From NCBI GenBank assembly GCA_905221605.1, contig CAJNDS010002607.1, positions 147,501 through 172,500 on the forward strand: a stretch of 25,000 nt of DNA. The letters are read 5' to 3'. The position numbers and the translations under genes were made by a program. This document shows, piece after piece, positions 1 through 10,184 of this stretch. Below the pieces are notes generated by a model. It saw only the letters and a list, made by a program, of their open reading frames with translations, was not told where the DNA came from and ran no database searches. This stretch comes from Symbiodinium natans. Its lineage: Eukaryota; Sar; Dinophyceae; Suessiales; Symbiodiniaceae. Numbering within the stretch: position 1 is the first letter of the stretch; each line of letters begins with the position of its first letter.

Positions 1-2334
1 TTGTTTGCACACATGACTTTGCGAGCAAGGTCTCATGTGGCGAATTCCCGCTTGCACAGGTATCGGTTAGCAAGACGCGTGCCGCTTGTCGGCCTGATGT
101 GGATTCCTGTGCGGCAAGGCTACGAGTGTGAGATCCGCGCTCGGGATGTTGCTATCAAAATGTTGAACCCAAATGGCAATGTCGTTCACGCGGCACATGC
201 TACGCGCCATGCTGGTCATGTGAAAACTAGGCGAAGGCCTCCGCCTTGGCGTCGTCTCCCAAAGAAGTCTTGCGTGAACCTTGTCTGGTCGAAACCTCCT
301 GGCTCTGTGGCACTTGATCGTGAAACTGTGAAGCAGCTCCGGATTCATGAAAGCAAGGTGCGTGGGAACATTGCTGCAGTTGTGGCCCCCAACGCGTGGG
401 CAATGTGCTTTACTGACGTGTATCGCGCCATGCAAAAGGCTATGTTGCTTCTCAACCAGTTGGGCCCGATCAATATCTACGACAAAGGATTTCGGAGACT
501 GATGGTCCTCTGGCTTTCTTGCAAAGGGGCTGTGGTTGACTGGTCCAGACTGCGGACCGCGTGGTCATGCTACTCTGTCGGTGTTGAGCTCAGCATGCTT
601 GGTCGATTGGTCCTGGTGCCTGCCAGGCGCAAACAAGTCTTGTTGCGTGCTGCGCGTTGTTTGCGTTTCGAAGGATTGCCTACGCAGCGCTTGCTTGTCG
701 CGCGTGTTCTTGAGTCATGCCTTGTGCCTCCTTGTCGCCAGCTTGTTAGGGATGCAGCGTGGTCTTCAACGAAATGGCAGCGTGAAGTTATTTCTTGGGT
801 CCTGCGTAAAACGCGGATTGTTGTTGGCAAGCCGCCGAGGCTCCGTGATGACTTGTCGCAGGCTCGCTTTGCCGGGAAATTCTGCATGGAGAATGTGCAA
901 AGACTCTCTCCTGATGTCGTTGCTGCTTGTCTGCCAGGGCGTGGCATGCATAAGCTTGACGTTGACACGCGGACCAAGAAACTGTTGCCCTTGAACGCTA
1001 ATTAAAGTTGATGCTGTACACTGTGCTCTCAAGCTTTGGTGGCAGCAGGCGCAGTTGGGTGCATGCGTGTGTCGCTAGGTGCCCGCGCGTCCATGGCGCA
1101 TTACTTCGACAGGCGACCTATGCCGACAGGTATCATGAATATGTTCGCGGTGCTCTTGTTGGCAAGGTTGCGCGTGCTGCTGATGACAAGGACAAGAACC
1201 GCATGTGGCTTGTTGAGGGCTTGACTTATTGCGTGCTCCTGTATTGCTGCAGATGGCCGGCGCGCAATAACTGGCGTTTAGTGGGTCGTGCCTTGAACCT
1301 TGTCTTGCGTAGATGGGGTCATGGCTTCGAGCTTGCCAGCCTCAAAAAGGCCGCGCGTGACTTGCTTCCTTCATGTACTGAGCTTGCTGTCGTGGATGAT
1401 GGTGTCACATGTTGTTGTTGTGGACATGCCAAACCACGCATGAATGGGCTTGTTGCAGACGCAGGTCAATTTTTCGAGGCAGCCGAGCCTGCTGTTGCGA
1501 TTCAGTCGGTCGTTGACGTGACACGTGCCGTGCAAGATCAGCATGGGTGTTGCACCGTGACTGTGTTGAGAGATATAACGCGTGAGGGGTTTCCTGGGAG
1601 GCTCTCCTCAGGCCAACCCTCGCAAGTCCAAGTCAAGGTCCTTCTACTTTATTGACCTTGCTCTCTGTTTCGCTGCACGCATGCTCGTTGACTTGCGCAA
1701 GCTTGGGTCAGTTGTGATTCGTATCTCCGGGTTGCCGATCGGAGGGTTGTTGAGTCGCATCGCAGCAAGCTATGTGCTTGCGTGGCAAGAATACACGGGA
1801 CCCGTAATTGGTCAAGGACTACTTTTGGTTCCCACGCTGGCGCGACGTGGGAACGTGCTGTCCTTGCCAGGAGATATATTAATGACATCATGTTCATTAC
1901 AAAGCAGTTCTGCTTTGACTGCCTCTCTGCCATAGTTGCCACTATATATACTGTGAAATTTGAGGTGGCTGCCAATTCACGACAGCTGCGCTGGCTTGAC
2001 ATTGCTGGACAAGCGTTGTGTTGGCATCAAAAGAAGCTCTTTCATGTTCCCTCCTCCTTGGGATACTGGGCAAAGTGACCTCAAGGGTTTCCTTTGGGGA
2101 GGGCTTGCCAGTTACAAGCAGCTGGCCCTGTCTCGGGCGATGTGGGAACAAGATCTTGGTTGTTTGCTCACGTCGCTGTCCATGCAACAATTCTCCAGGC
2201 TCCGTGTGCGCAATCTTGTGGTTTGCATATGGAATGACCAATTTCGTGATGAAATCCTCTTCTTAAGAAACTTTGTCTGCAGTGCACGTTTCCGCAAAGT
2301 TTTCCTTGAAAGGTTAGTACGCCGGCCTGCGTAG
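1..2334 (+). pseudogene. Decayed reverse transcriptase of a retroelement (5' end outside window)
   Basis: Seen: a reverse-transcriptase-like protein is spread over changing plus-strand frames (frame 1 to about 1002, frame 2 then frame 3 to about 1655, frame 1 to about 1800, frame 3 to about 2030, frame 1 to a stop at 2332-2334), so it needs at least five frameshifts. The core palm motifs are in order: motif A-like VADAGQFFEA with its Asp at 1458-1460, motif B-like GLPIGGLLS from 1729, motif C-like RRYINDIMF at 1869-1895, then RWLDI near 1990-2003. An upstream DDKDKNRMW block (about 1177-1206) precedes the palm. Motif C reads Y-I-N-D where active enzymes have Y-x-D-D, so a catalytic Asp is Asn. 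Known: these motifs form the polymerase active site. Inference: a dead copy of a dinoflagellate retroelement, perhaps Penelope- or LINE-like; the clade cannot be fixed by eye. The first 1 kb shows no domain I recognise. Confidence 0.72.
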
Positions 2335-2335
2335 G

Positions 2336-3139
2336 ATGGCGTCGATGCCGGGCTACGCTGCTTTCCAGCTTGTGGCCATTAGCGCTATGGGCTGGCCTAG
2401 CAGCAAAGGAAAGTCTTGGGGCTGGCAGTCGCATCAGCAACAGCAGCGGCGGCAGCCTTATGGTGGTACCCAAGTGCTACGCCGGAAAGACGAGCGAGAC
2501 CAACGTCATCGCGGAAGCCAAGGTCACAGGTCCCATGACTCATACTCGTCGAGAAAGCGAGAGTTTTCTGCTTCCACGCATGGCTCATCTTCTTCGTCTC
2601 CTTCCCCCCGTGACCGGAGGAAGAAGAAAGGAAACAAGCAGATCGCAGGTCTGAAAGGGAGACTAGACTTGCACAAGAGCTTGAAACTTTGCGGGCAGAA
2701 AAGACTGCTCGGGAGGCAGCTGAACAGAAGGAGAAGCTACAGAAAGAGATGGATGCACAAGTGCAAGCTATCCGTGCTGATCTGCAGGACCAGCTGGATA
2801 CCGAGCTCGTAGGCCTCAACAGAAAGCCTGCAGCCGCCACCAGCCCCACTATAATTCGGGCAAAGGCAACTCTACGCAGGGGGAGACTGCAGATGCGGCG
2901 CATGTGCTCTCTACGTCAGAAAAGATGGCAGTATTTCATGCTCTCGGGGGCTATGAGCCCGTGAAGGCTTGCAAAGGCTGGTCAGACCTGGGACAGCATC
3001 TGCAGGGGGAAGATGGCGACAGACTGCGCTCATTAGTGAGGCTCGTGCAGAAGAAAGGGGGCCTCCCACGTACAAAAAGGGCATGGCCGCCAAGATTCTA
3101 TCTGCGCTGAAAGCTTCGCTGGCTGAATTTCCGATGTGA
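2336..3139 (+). pseudogene. Second ORF of the retroelement island, basic/Ser-rich with coiled coil, frameshifted
   Basis: An ATG at 2336 lies one base after the RT stop. The frame runs through a Gln/Gly/Trp-rich head (KGKSWGWQSHQQQQRRQPYGG), then Arg/Ser-rich sequence and a KKK cluster to about 2640. It shifts to frame 1 for a Glu/Lys/Ala heptad-like segment (about 2641-2830, e.g. EKTAREAAEQKEKLQKEM) that looks like a coiled coil. It shifts to frame 3 from about 2850 (EKMAVFHALGGYEPVK) and back to frame 2 near 3060, ending in KILSALKASLAEFPM and TGA at 3137-3139. The protein would be about 265 residues. Tight coupling to the RT suggests one two-ORF element, with this product perhaps nucleic-acid binding like the accessory ORF of some retroelements. 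That is inference: I recognise no named family. It could also be a separate host gene caught beside the element. Confidence 0.5.
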
Positions 3140-3276
3140 AAGAGCTGTCAGACATCCTCTTGCCCTCAAGGCTGGGACTACCCTACAACTACTGGCGCCC
3201 TACACCGCATTACAGGTATTGATGTGGCAGGTCCCGCCAGCTATGCCTGCTTTGCTTTGGGTGGGTTCTTCAAGAT
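3140..3276. other. Short spacer after the retroelement island
   Basis: No convincing reading frame, poly-A tail, target duplication or terminal repeat was found here, so the 3' end of the element is not defined. The first telomere-like sequence words appear only beyond about 3.5 kb. Confidence 0.3.
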
Positions 3277-4021
3277 TCAGATCATGCATTCCAAAAGTTG
3301 TGTGGCAGCCAGTGCATTCGCTAGACGACTGTGCATCCATGCTCCCAGTCTCTGTTCTGGAACTTCGTAATTACGTAGTCGTCTCATTCCGAATCTTTGA
3401 CAGCACAGCCTTTTGTCAGAGGCTAAATACAAGCCTGGGCGTGTGAAGCTGACCTGCAATAGCCAGCTGAGTTCGCCTTGTGATGCTTGTGTTCCTATCC
3501 TCCTAATTTGAACGCATCCGCTCGAAAGCCCAGGGTTTATGCTCGAAAGGGCAAGCGGGGTAGTGCACAGCAGTTCGGCGCTCAAACTGCAACCCCGGCC
3601 GAACCCTGAATGGAAAAGAGTCCAGTGTAAGGGCTGTTGACGCGTATCTGGGAAGATTGCCGTGCATCTTCTTTGTGATTCCTGTTCGGGTCCTGAGCGT
3701 GAACTCTGCAAGGTACCTTGACACGAAGAAAACAAAAACCTACATCTCCAAACCCCGAGAACGAATCTCTGAACCCCCTGAGTGAACCCCAAAACTTTCA
3801 AGTATAACATGTTCGAATCGACCCTAGGCACGAAGCCCTGAGCCCTAAACATAAAGGAGCTACGAGGATAAAAGCGTCTGATGCTCAACTGGCCTCGTGC
3901 GAGTCAACGGGACGCGTATCACCCGCCCTAAGCTCGCAAGACCGCTTGGGCTTCACTTGCTGCCACGGTGCCCTCCACTCTTGGCCAGCTGGGCAGTGCG
4001 AGCAGACGAGGTCGACCAGAC
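3277..4021 (-). CDS. Putative two-exon 3' end of an unrecognised minus-strand gene
   Basis: Proposed exons on the minus strand are 4021-3923 and 3716-3277. The first follows TGTTCAG|GT and reads LVDLVCSHCPAGQEWRAPW, with GC-rich third positions and a C-x2-C pair; it ends at a GT donor (G|GTGATA). The second follows a pyrimidine-rich acceptor (TTTTCTTCGTGTCAAG|GT) and stays open for 146 codons to TGA at 3279-3277. Both sides of the junction have phase 1, giving a Gly codon. The larger ORF is open back to about 3888, so the acceptor is a choice, not proof. Third-position bias in the second exon is weak. No domain is recognised. The end lies about 140 bp from the plus-strand retroelement, tail to tail. 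Confidence 0.33.
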
Positions 4022-4597
4022 CTGAACACGCAACCGTACGTGCTTCAAGGTTTACAAGTGTAGGAGCTCAACCTCAAACCGCTACAAATTCGAAGTCTAC
4101 AATGCTCGGTGGCGTTCATCACCCCCACCCCCCCGCCCCCGCCCTCCGTTGATCTATTTTCCATGTTTCCGAGTGGGTTTGGGGTACCCTCGTGAGGGGT
4201 AGGAAAGCAGCGGAAGGCTGCGGTTGAGGGGCAGTCTTTAATCGGGGCAGTCTCGGGGCTTCCGGATTTCAAAGTCAAGCCTGTTTGCTGTGGCAATGAA
4301 GGCAAGAAGACTTCTGAGAGAAGCCTGCCTGGAGACCTCTGGTAAGAGCTGTCCTTGCCTGAAGTGTTTGGAAGCCCCGCAAAACAAGGAGAGACAGACC
4401 GAGACTCTGGACTACTCGGCGAGGTCCGAAGCAAAACAACAATTTAGAAACCCGGCCGGAAGCATGGTCCGTGGTCCGTCTTCAAAGTCTTCAGGGCCAT
4501 CCATTTATTGGTCACCACGAACCTATATGAGTTTGTCTAAGAATTTGGGGTACGGAGGCTCATGAATGCGCTTGCTTAGCAGAGTAGGTGCAGATAC
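4022..4597. other. Non-coding stretch, no supported gene
   Basis: Holds a C-rich run around 4122-4146 (blocks of five to seven C separated by A or G). ORFs on both strands here have no convincing composition or splice signals. Probably intron or intergenic DNA. Confidence 0.3.
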
Positions 4598-4668
4598 GGC
4601 TCGAACCTGTCACCTGTCAGGTTTAGCCGTTTGGCATTGAGGTCGGGGCTCCCTCGCCGCATTTGCCA
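4598..4668 (-). repeat. Weak tRNA-like (SINE relic?) A-box / B-box pair
   Basis: On the minus strand TGGCAAATGCGG (4668-4657) resembles an A box and CAGGTTCGAGCC (4609-4598) matches a pol III B box. Spacing is about 60 bases, as in class II tRNAs with a long variable arm. The T-arm stem does not pair properly, so it is not a working tRNA gene. A decayed tRNA-derived SINE head is possible. Confidence 0.25.
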
Positions 4669-4677
4669 TGTAGACGC

Positions 4678-4700
4678 TATATATATATATATATATATAT
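4678..4700. repeat. (TA)n microsatellite
   Basis: An uninterrupted TA dinucleotide run of 23 bases. Confidence 0.9.
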
Positions 4701-4705
4701 TGAGT

Positions 4706-5193
4706 GTGATACACCACTATCGCAACATGTAGGTCTGGGAGAAAGAGCCCATTCATGGTGGTCACTGACTGTAATGGTGAAAAAGAAACCGGAAGTCAGA
4801 CAAGTACTAGGCAAGCCTTGCAAGCTACCACAAGCTTCTAGTTTATACAGTCAGCTCGTACGTAGTACGAGTAGCTTCGCGAAAAGGGTGCGGTTTCATG
4901 CGAAGGAAACGGCCACACGAAGATTTCTCTGCTTGCTAAAAATGGGATGATTATCAAATTTCTTGCTGCATGTGGCCGTTTTTGTTGAGGGCCGGCCCCC
5001 CCTTGTAAATAGTGATGTTGTGGCCCAATTGCGGAACCAGCCTAGCTTCATTTACTGCGGCATGCCTCTTTCCACCCCATCGAACATCTGCAAACATTGA
5101 TTCCCAACCCTCCTTCATCGGCTCAAACCTATGACTCAAAAAAGAAGCTTTGTTTGTCGGCATTGCCAACTATGTGCATAAGGTGATACACCA
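4706..5193. repeat. Segment bounded by an 11-bp direct repeat and holding two hairpins
   Basis: GTGATACACCA occurs at 4706-4716 and 5183-5193. Inside lie a perfect 7-bp stem with 3-base loop (CTCGTAC-GTA-GTACGAG, 4855-4871) and an 11-bp inverted repeat (AAACGGCCACA at 4907-4917, complement at 4971-4981). The segment lacks telomere-like heptamers. It may be an old insertion with target duplications, but terminal inverted repeats align only with gaps, and an 11-mer match could be chance. Confidence 0.25.
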
Positions 5194-6750
5194 AATCTTG
5201 GTATGTTCGAGGAAAGCTCTGGCAACCCTAGGAGCGTGGCTTTCAGGTTGCATGAAAGCGAGAGAACGTAAGTGCTGCCATCAGATCTGTTATGAAATCA
5301 CAGCCTCAACGAGCCCAAGCCCAATCTCAAAACCAAAGAACCCTCCCTCCCATGCCTCCTTTGCAACTTTCAGGCTCTCCCCCAAGACAGATCTCCTTTC
5401 ACTTGGGCCGTTCTGTGGAAGCGCTTTTTGCGTTAAACGTTTACGGACTGCTGTCTGCTGTAAGCTTCGAAAGGTTCTAAGGCCGCAGAACAAGCAAAGG
5501 TTTGGCGTTTGGAGTTGTGGGCTTGAAGGGGAAGTAGGGCAGTTTCGGGCTTGGCGATTCAAGGTCTAGGCATTTTGTGTTGGGCGGAACTCTCTCAAGT
5601 GCCTCCAAATTGCATCATGCCAGCACTTCGCTAGCAGAAGCCAGCAAAAGACTTAATCTCTTGCACCAAGTAGAAACTGCAACGGACATGCTCAAAATCA
5701 CTTTGTAATCCCTATACACATCACACATCTGTATTGGCAACCGCAGTGAAAGCAAAGCCTTCACCAGCTGGCAGTTCTACCGGAGGAGTGTGCACACAGG
5801 CGTGTGCAAGCTAAGACTATAGCACACCTTCTTCTGAAAGGCTCGGAAATGTCTGAATGAAGCTCCCTGAGGGCTTTTGTGAGGACGACTGTGACTTCAG
5901 CCGAGCTCATACACTTCGCTCATTTTCTTTGAGGCCCTGGCATCAAGCTGGTTCCAACTCTAGAACCTGGCTTTTGCCCCGTTGCTCGTGTCGGCGTTAG
6001 GCAAAAGCAATCCTAGCCCCAGACCCTTATATCACCCGGAAACCGCAAAGAGTCCCGTCCTTCTGGCTCATCGCTTGGGGCTTCGGGGTCTAAGGTTTGA
6101 AGAGGTGAGCTTTGAGTCGAGAAGGCGCCTGCAGAAGCCTGATCCAGAACCGTAAACGATTGACATCTGAGCCCTGTTCTTTCAGCCCCTGAAGAGCCTA
6201 AACACCCCAACTGAACCCCTAGGCGCCGAACCGAAGAATTTGCAGAGGGACATGTTGGGATCCCAAGGTCCTCCTGTAGGCACTTGTAGACCTCCAGTAG
6301 GTGGATTAGGTTTATGGCCTAGGGGTTAGCCGCTTAGCCCCAGTCCTCATCCCTAACACACGGGCCAAGAGCTAAGCTCTGCAAGAGCTATACGACCAGT
6401 ACCCGCATGCCCCTGAGCCCTCGGCACCCAAAAGCTTCTAATTGTCATCTCACGCCCTGAGGGCCTTAACCCGAAATCCGTGATGGTTTCTTCTCTTTCC
6501 GGACGGAGTCTCAGGTGCCCATGGGTTTTGGTGAACCTAACCTTAACAAGTATTTTTCAGCTAGGTTTTGAGGGCTTGATTGGGGGTTTATAGGGGCAAG
6601 GGACCTCGAATCTACGAACCAGTTTGTTTGGGACGAAGAGCTTGGTAGAAGCTTGAGCCTCTAGACGTCTGGACCCTGGAGAACATCGATCGTACACCCT
6701 AAGGTCATCCAATCCAGCCCTGTGCTAAGCGTGCTTCTGCTACACACTTC
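5194..6750. other. Non-coding stretch, no supported gene
   Basis: Open frames at 5150-5569 (plus) and 5290-5562 (minus) overlap on opposite strands and neither has splice sites or a recognisable domain. From 5600 to 6000 and 6250 to 6750 there are only short ORFs, with degenerate AGGGTT/AACCCT-type words. Nothing else was seen. Confidence 0.3.
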
Positions 6751-7326
6751 AGATAGGCTTATGTGTTCCGGCTCCTATTACAGACTGGAAAATCCAAAAA
6801 AACAGAATTGTGAAATATTTGTGCCCATATTGTAAAAACCCTACCACTGGAAATTGTGACTGCCAAAACAAACGTACCTGGAATTGTGACGGGAAATGTA
6901 CCAGAATTGTGACCCAAAATGCACAGAATTTGTACCAAAAATGTGACAGGAAATGAAACCTGAAATGATGGGATTCCCAAGCTTTGACAGTGCCAACCCA
7001 TTGTGTTCATACGAAAGCCTTCACTCATTCAAAATTTCTGAGTACATTTTTTCGCAATTATTTCACAATTTCCTGCACATTTGTTTTAAGGGACTTTTTT
7101 GTTACATTTTCCGGCACAATTTCGCCTCAATTTTTTTACATTTGTTTCACAATTACTCTCACATGTATGTTTTCGCTTACATTTATTTCGCAATTTCGGG
7201 CGCATTCCTTTTACATTTTCGCGGGCAAGTACATTTTCCGGCTCAATCTGGGTACAATTATTTCGCATTTTGAATTAATTTCGAAATCCTAGGCCTGTAA
7301 TAGGCGCGGAACCCATAAAGATAGGC
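6751..7326. mobile_element. Non-autonomous TIR element (MITE/foldback type) with 8-bp target duplication
   Basis: The element is 6759-7318 (560 bp). Its left end reads TTATGTGTTCCGG then CTCCTATTACAG; the reverse complement of the right end reads TTATGGGTTCCG then CGCCTATTACAG, about 22 of 25 positions matching with one gap. Directly outside both ends is AGATAGGC (6751-6758 and 7319-7326), an exact 8-bp direct repeat. Behind each terminus is a degenerate array of an 11-12 base unit: CAGAATTGTGA-like units on the left (about 6784-6960), and the opposite orientation, CACAATTTCSS / TACATTTTCCGG, on the right (about 7040-7280), around a unique centre. An 8-bp duplication is usual for hAT and some other cut-and-paste superfamilies. 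The TTATG terminus does not fit one I can name. No transposase is encoded; the ORFs at 6759-7292 are by-products of the AT-rich repeats. Confidence 0.82.
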
Positions 7327-7996
7327 AAGCGACGCTCAATGGCTCGCTGTACCTGCGGCGAGTGCGATTGGGGATCTGGATTGATGTCGCCAGTATCCTC
7401 CAGAAGTTGCGGAAACGTCACGCCGTCGCAAAGAAACTGCACAGAGCCCAAACACCCATACACACTCCACGCCACGAGCCAGAAGAACAACCAGAATCCC
7501 AAACCCAAACCCGAAACCCCACATCCCACTATTGCTCGGAAGCTAACCCCACATTAGGCTGTTTCTTTAGCCGCAAGGCGCGAACTTGAATGTGAAACCC
7601 GCCGACTTGCTGCAAGGCCTTTACAATTGGGCCGTAAACCCTTGACCCTAAACTGCTTCATCGGATTTTAAGGCAAAGGTCTGGTAAGGACTCGCTCCGG
7701 CACCTGCTAGTCAAGGGAAGTGGTGCGCAAGGTTTGTGCCCATGAGGGCCCGGGTGACCCCGAGCTCTGATCCAAAAGCCCTAAGAGCCGCATCCGACTC
7801 ACTGCTGCCACTCAGCACAAAAACACCTAAAATGCATCCAACGCAACACGTCCATCTCCATGTCCATGCCCCAGAGAACCCCCCCTAAGCCGGAATCTCA
7901 TCCTGCCCGGGGCACGTTGAGTAGAATCCTGGCTTCAGCTGCGGGTAGGGGGTGTCGACGGAGAAGGATGTCGCGTTGTGGAAGTGAGCCATGTCC
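7327..7996. other. Non-coding stretch 3' of the next minus-strand gene
   Basis: Short overlapping ORFs on both strands around 7336-7589 have no convincing coding signal. Scattered AACCC-type words occur (7500-7550, 7640-7660). No structured feature was found. Confidence 0.3.
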
Positions 7997-9552
7997 TTAG
8001 TCGCTCATGGCGTTCTTTTCTCCCAGGGTCTGAAGCACCGAAGCCGAAAAGAGCTTCCATAGCAGGCCGGCAGACTGGTGAGGGTTGCACTTGCATGGGC
8101 GTGGGGAGTCCGAGTTGAGTCGGACATCGGGCCCTATCACTTGATGTTCCCCACTCAACGGCATCCTGAACACACTCTGGAAGCTGTACATTCTGCGCAT
8201 CTCTGTACAAGAGCTTGGGGGTATCTCTGAAAAACCTCTGCTTGCAGGTCGGTGGATCTGTGGTGTGTCTACACTGTGGGGCTCGCCGGCCTGACTGTTT
8301 GACCGGCCCTTAACTGCACGGAACACAGAACAGGCCGAGGATTGCCATCTCCAAAGGAAGGATGCCCTGCTGGCAGCCTCGAAGCAGATCAAAGATGCCC
8401 TGTCCGACGCTGTAGTACTTTGTGCCGCTCGACTTTGCCATAGCTGCCGCCTGCTTCATTGGAGGAGCTGCTGAACACCCTAGTGTATCCAGGCTCTTGA
8501 CAGGCTCTGGGTCCCTCGACCCCGTGAGAACACCTTCCGCTGCGTTTTCGAGCTCAATCTCCTCAATCTCCTCAATCTCATCCTTCGTCTTGGGTCGTCA
8601 AGGCCGAACCCCACAGCCCAAGCTGAGAGCACATCGACCATCTTCTGCCGAACCCTCCAAAACTAAGTAGTCATGAGCCCTACACTTACCCACAGCGAAA
8701 CCCCCGAACCCAAAATGCAAAATTCTGAACCCCACGAACCCCCTGCACCCTTTACACCCAAAGACCTTGCCTCAACCGACGTGGATAGACAAGTGCCGGG
8801 GAGTTACTGCTCATCCTCTACTTGGGAATTCTGGTATGGTAAATTTCCGAGTTTAAAGCGGTTGGGAAGGATTTGTCAGGAAGGGCAAAACTGCGTGCAC
8901 GAGGACCTGAGCCCGAGACAACCCAAAACCCTGAACCCACACTTTTATCCAAACCCAATCCTGTCTTTTAACCACAAACCCGGACCCTGAAACCCAACAA
9001 CCAAGCAACCTGAAACCCTAATGGCCTACATCAAAAAGACTAAACCCCACCACCCTCCAAAAAACCGAAACCCTAAACCACAAAAACATTCAGCCCTAAA
9101 CCGCAAGGAACGACTCTGAGGGTTGCTCGCTCCCGACAGCGCAGGTCATTCCTTCTGGGCACGGCTCGCAGCCACCTGGGAAGGCTTGAAGTGGTGTTGA
9201 GCTTGGGCTGAGAGCTTAGGGTTTCGGGCTGCAGGGCAGTTTTTGTTTGCGAGTGTTTAGGGTTTGCAAACGATAATCCTGCGTTACTTCATGTTACATT
9301 CACCCCAGCGCCTAACGGAAGTGCAACTTACGTCTCTCTGTAGCCCAACCCCTGAACCCTGAAACCTCAACCCCAAACCCAAAAACCTGAATCTGAAGTC
9401 CTGCAAAGCCTCATAAGGAAAAACCCTAAACTCCCAACCCTACACGAACCATGGCGAAGACCACTGCGAGAAGAGGCACCGAAGAGGCTCCGATAGGTCC
9501 CTGCTTCGCAGACACCTGGGCACATTCGTCGTTTTCGGTGTTTCTGCCGTTT
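7997..9552 (-). CDS. Putative three-exon 3' part of an unrecognised gene
   Basis: Proposed exons in coding order: 9552-9450 (acceptor CACACAG|A, donor ATG|GTTCGT, phase 0), 8588-8315 (acceptor CCCAAG|ACG, donor A|GTTAAG, phase 1) and 8202-7997 (acceptor TTGTACAG|AG, TAA at 7999-7997). Together they give one frame of 194 codons including stop. The middle exon is the strongest: 91 codons open, GC-rich third positions, acidic DEIEEIEEIELE near its start, then KYYSVGQGIFDLLRGCQQGI and a hydrophobic stretch LEMAILGLFCVPC that could be a short membrane or buried helix. The last exon ends LQTLGEKNAMSD. The N-terminus was not found. I recognise no family. Intron 1 (8589-9449) is rich in telomere-like words. 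The plus-strand ORF 8422-8670 is antisense to the middle exon. Confidence 0.45.
8553..8579. repeat. 9-bp tandem repeat, three copies, inside a putative exon
   Basis: CTCAATCTC occurs three times in a row on the plus strand. Read on the minus strand in the proposed exon frame it encodes repeating Glu-Ile-Glu, so it is probably a coding minisatellite and not intron filler. Confidence 0.8.
8690..9440. repeat. Cluster of degenerate telomere-like words
   Basis: CCCTAAA heptamers (e.g. 9071-9077, 9094-9100, 9424-9430) sit in looser AACCC / CCTGAACCC sequence. TTTAGGG occurs in the opposite sense at 9257-9263. There is no regular period, so this is not a telomere array. Most of it falls in the proposed first intron of the gene above. 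Confidence 0.6.
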
Positions 9553-10052
9553 CTGTGTGTTGAGAAATTTTGAGGGCCATGGGCATGTTTAGGGTCCAGG
9601 GGCCCCGGAGGCTAAGGGCAAGATCCGCCAGAGGTTGACCACTCACAAGGCTGTATCATTGGGATACTGCTGAACAACCCGGCAAAATTATACAAAGTTG
9701 CGGGGTGCCGCGCTAGTCAGAGTTCAAAGTTAGGGGTTTGGGGTTCATCAAGTTTTCTTTGCCACCCGCCCTTGGGCTTAGGGCGGGCCCTGCAACCGCA
9801 AGCTGTAGGGAACTTATGGAAGAAAGCTGGCCAGGCTAACTTGGGCGCCCCCCCCCCCCCACACACACCCCCTGCAGCAGGCATTCAGCCTAGCTGCAGT
9901 CCTCGAGCTTCTGAGCAGCCATGAAGGCCTTGGATTCCAAGAACCCCTAGACAGGATGGGTACGAGCTTCGCGATGGGTCTATGCGCGGGACGAGTTAAC
10001 CTCAAAACACACGATCAGAATAAGTGGTTGCCTGCGCGGCAGGCGGGATAAT
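9553..10052. other. Non-coding stretch with C-run and (AC) repeat
   Basis: Contains a run of 13 C (9848-9860) followed by a short AC repeat and CCCC. No supported exon; short ORFs on the minus strand lack other signals. Confidence 0.3.
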
Positions 10053-10125
10053 TATGCGGGATTCGAGGCCTGGACCTTGCGATTAGCATATGCTCGGGTG
10101 CTCTGGCACTCACAGCTCCGACTGC
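10053..10125 (-). repeat. tRNA-derived SINE-like unit 2
   Basis: Minus strand reads like a tRNA: an A-box-like GAGCTGTGAGTGCC (10117-10104), then AGAGCACCCGAG, AATCGCAAGGTCC, and a B box CTCGAATCCCGC (10067-10056). The order and spacing match a tRNA, but the anticodon arm carries a few extra bases and the T stem is mispaired. It is therefore a relic of a tRNA-derived repeat, not a functional tRNA. Confidence 0.6.
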
Positions 10126-10184
10126 TCTCTGAAGCCACAACGTTCAGAATTTGTGGCTGCCACTAATGCATTTTCCACGCATTG

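Noticed and set aside
5150-5569. 139-codon plus-strand ORF
   Set aside because: No domain, weak codon bias, and an equally open minus-strand frame over the same bases.
6953-7292. Overlapping ORFs of 102-106 codons, Phe/Tyr/His-rich
   Set aside because: They are translations of the right-arm repeat array of the TIR element; no transposase motif is present.
8422-8670. 82-codon plus-strand ORF with Ser/Ile repeats
   Set aside because: The repeats are the antisense of the Glu-Ile-Glu coding minisatellite in the minus-strand exon.
8690-9440. Telomere or internal telomeric array
   Set aside because: Heptamers are scattered, in both orientations and without a constant period.
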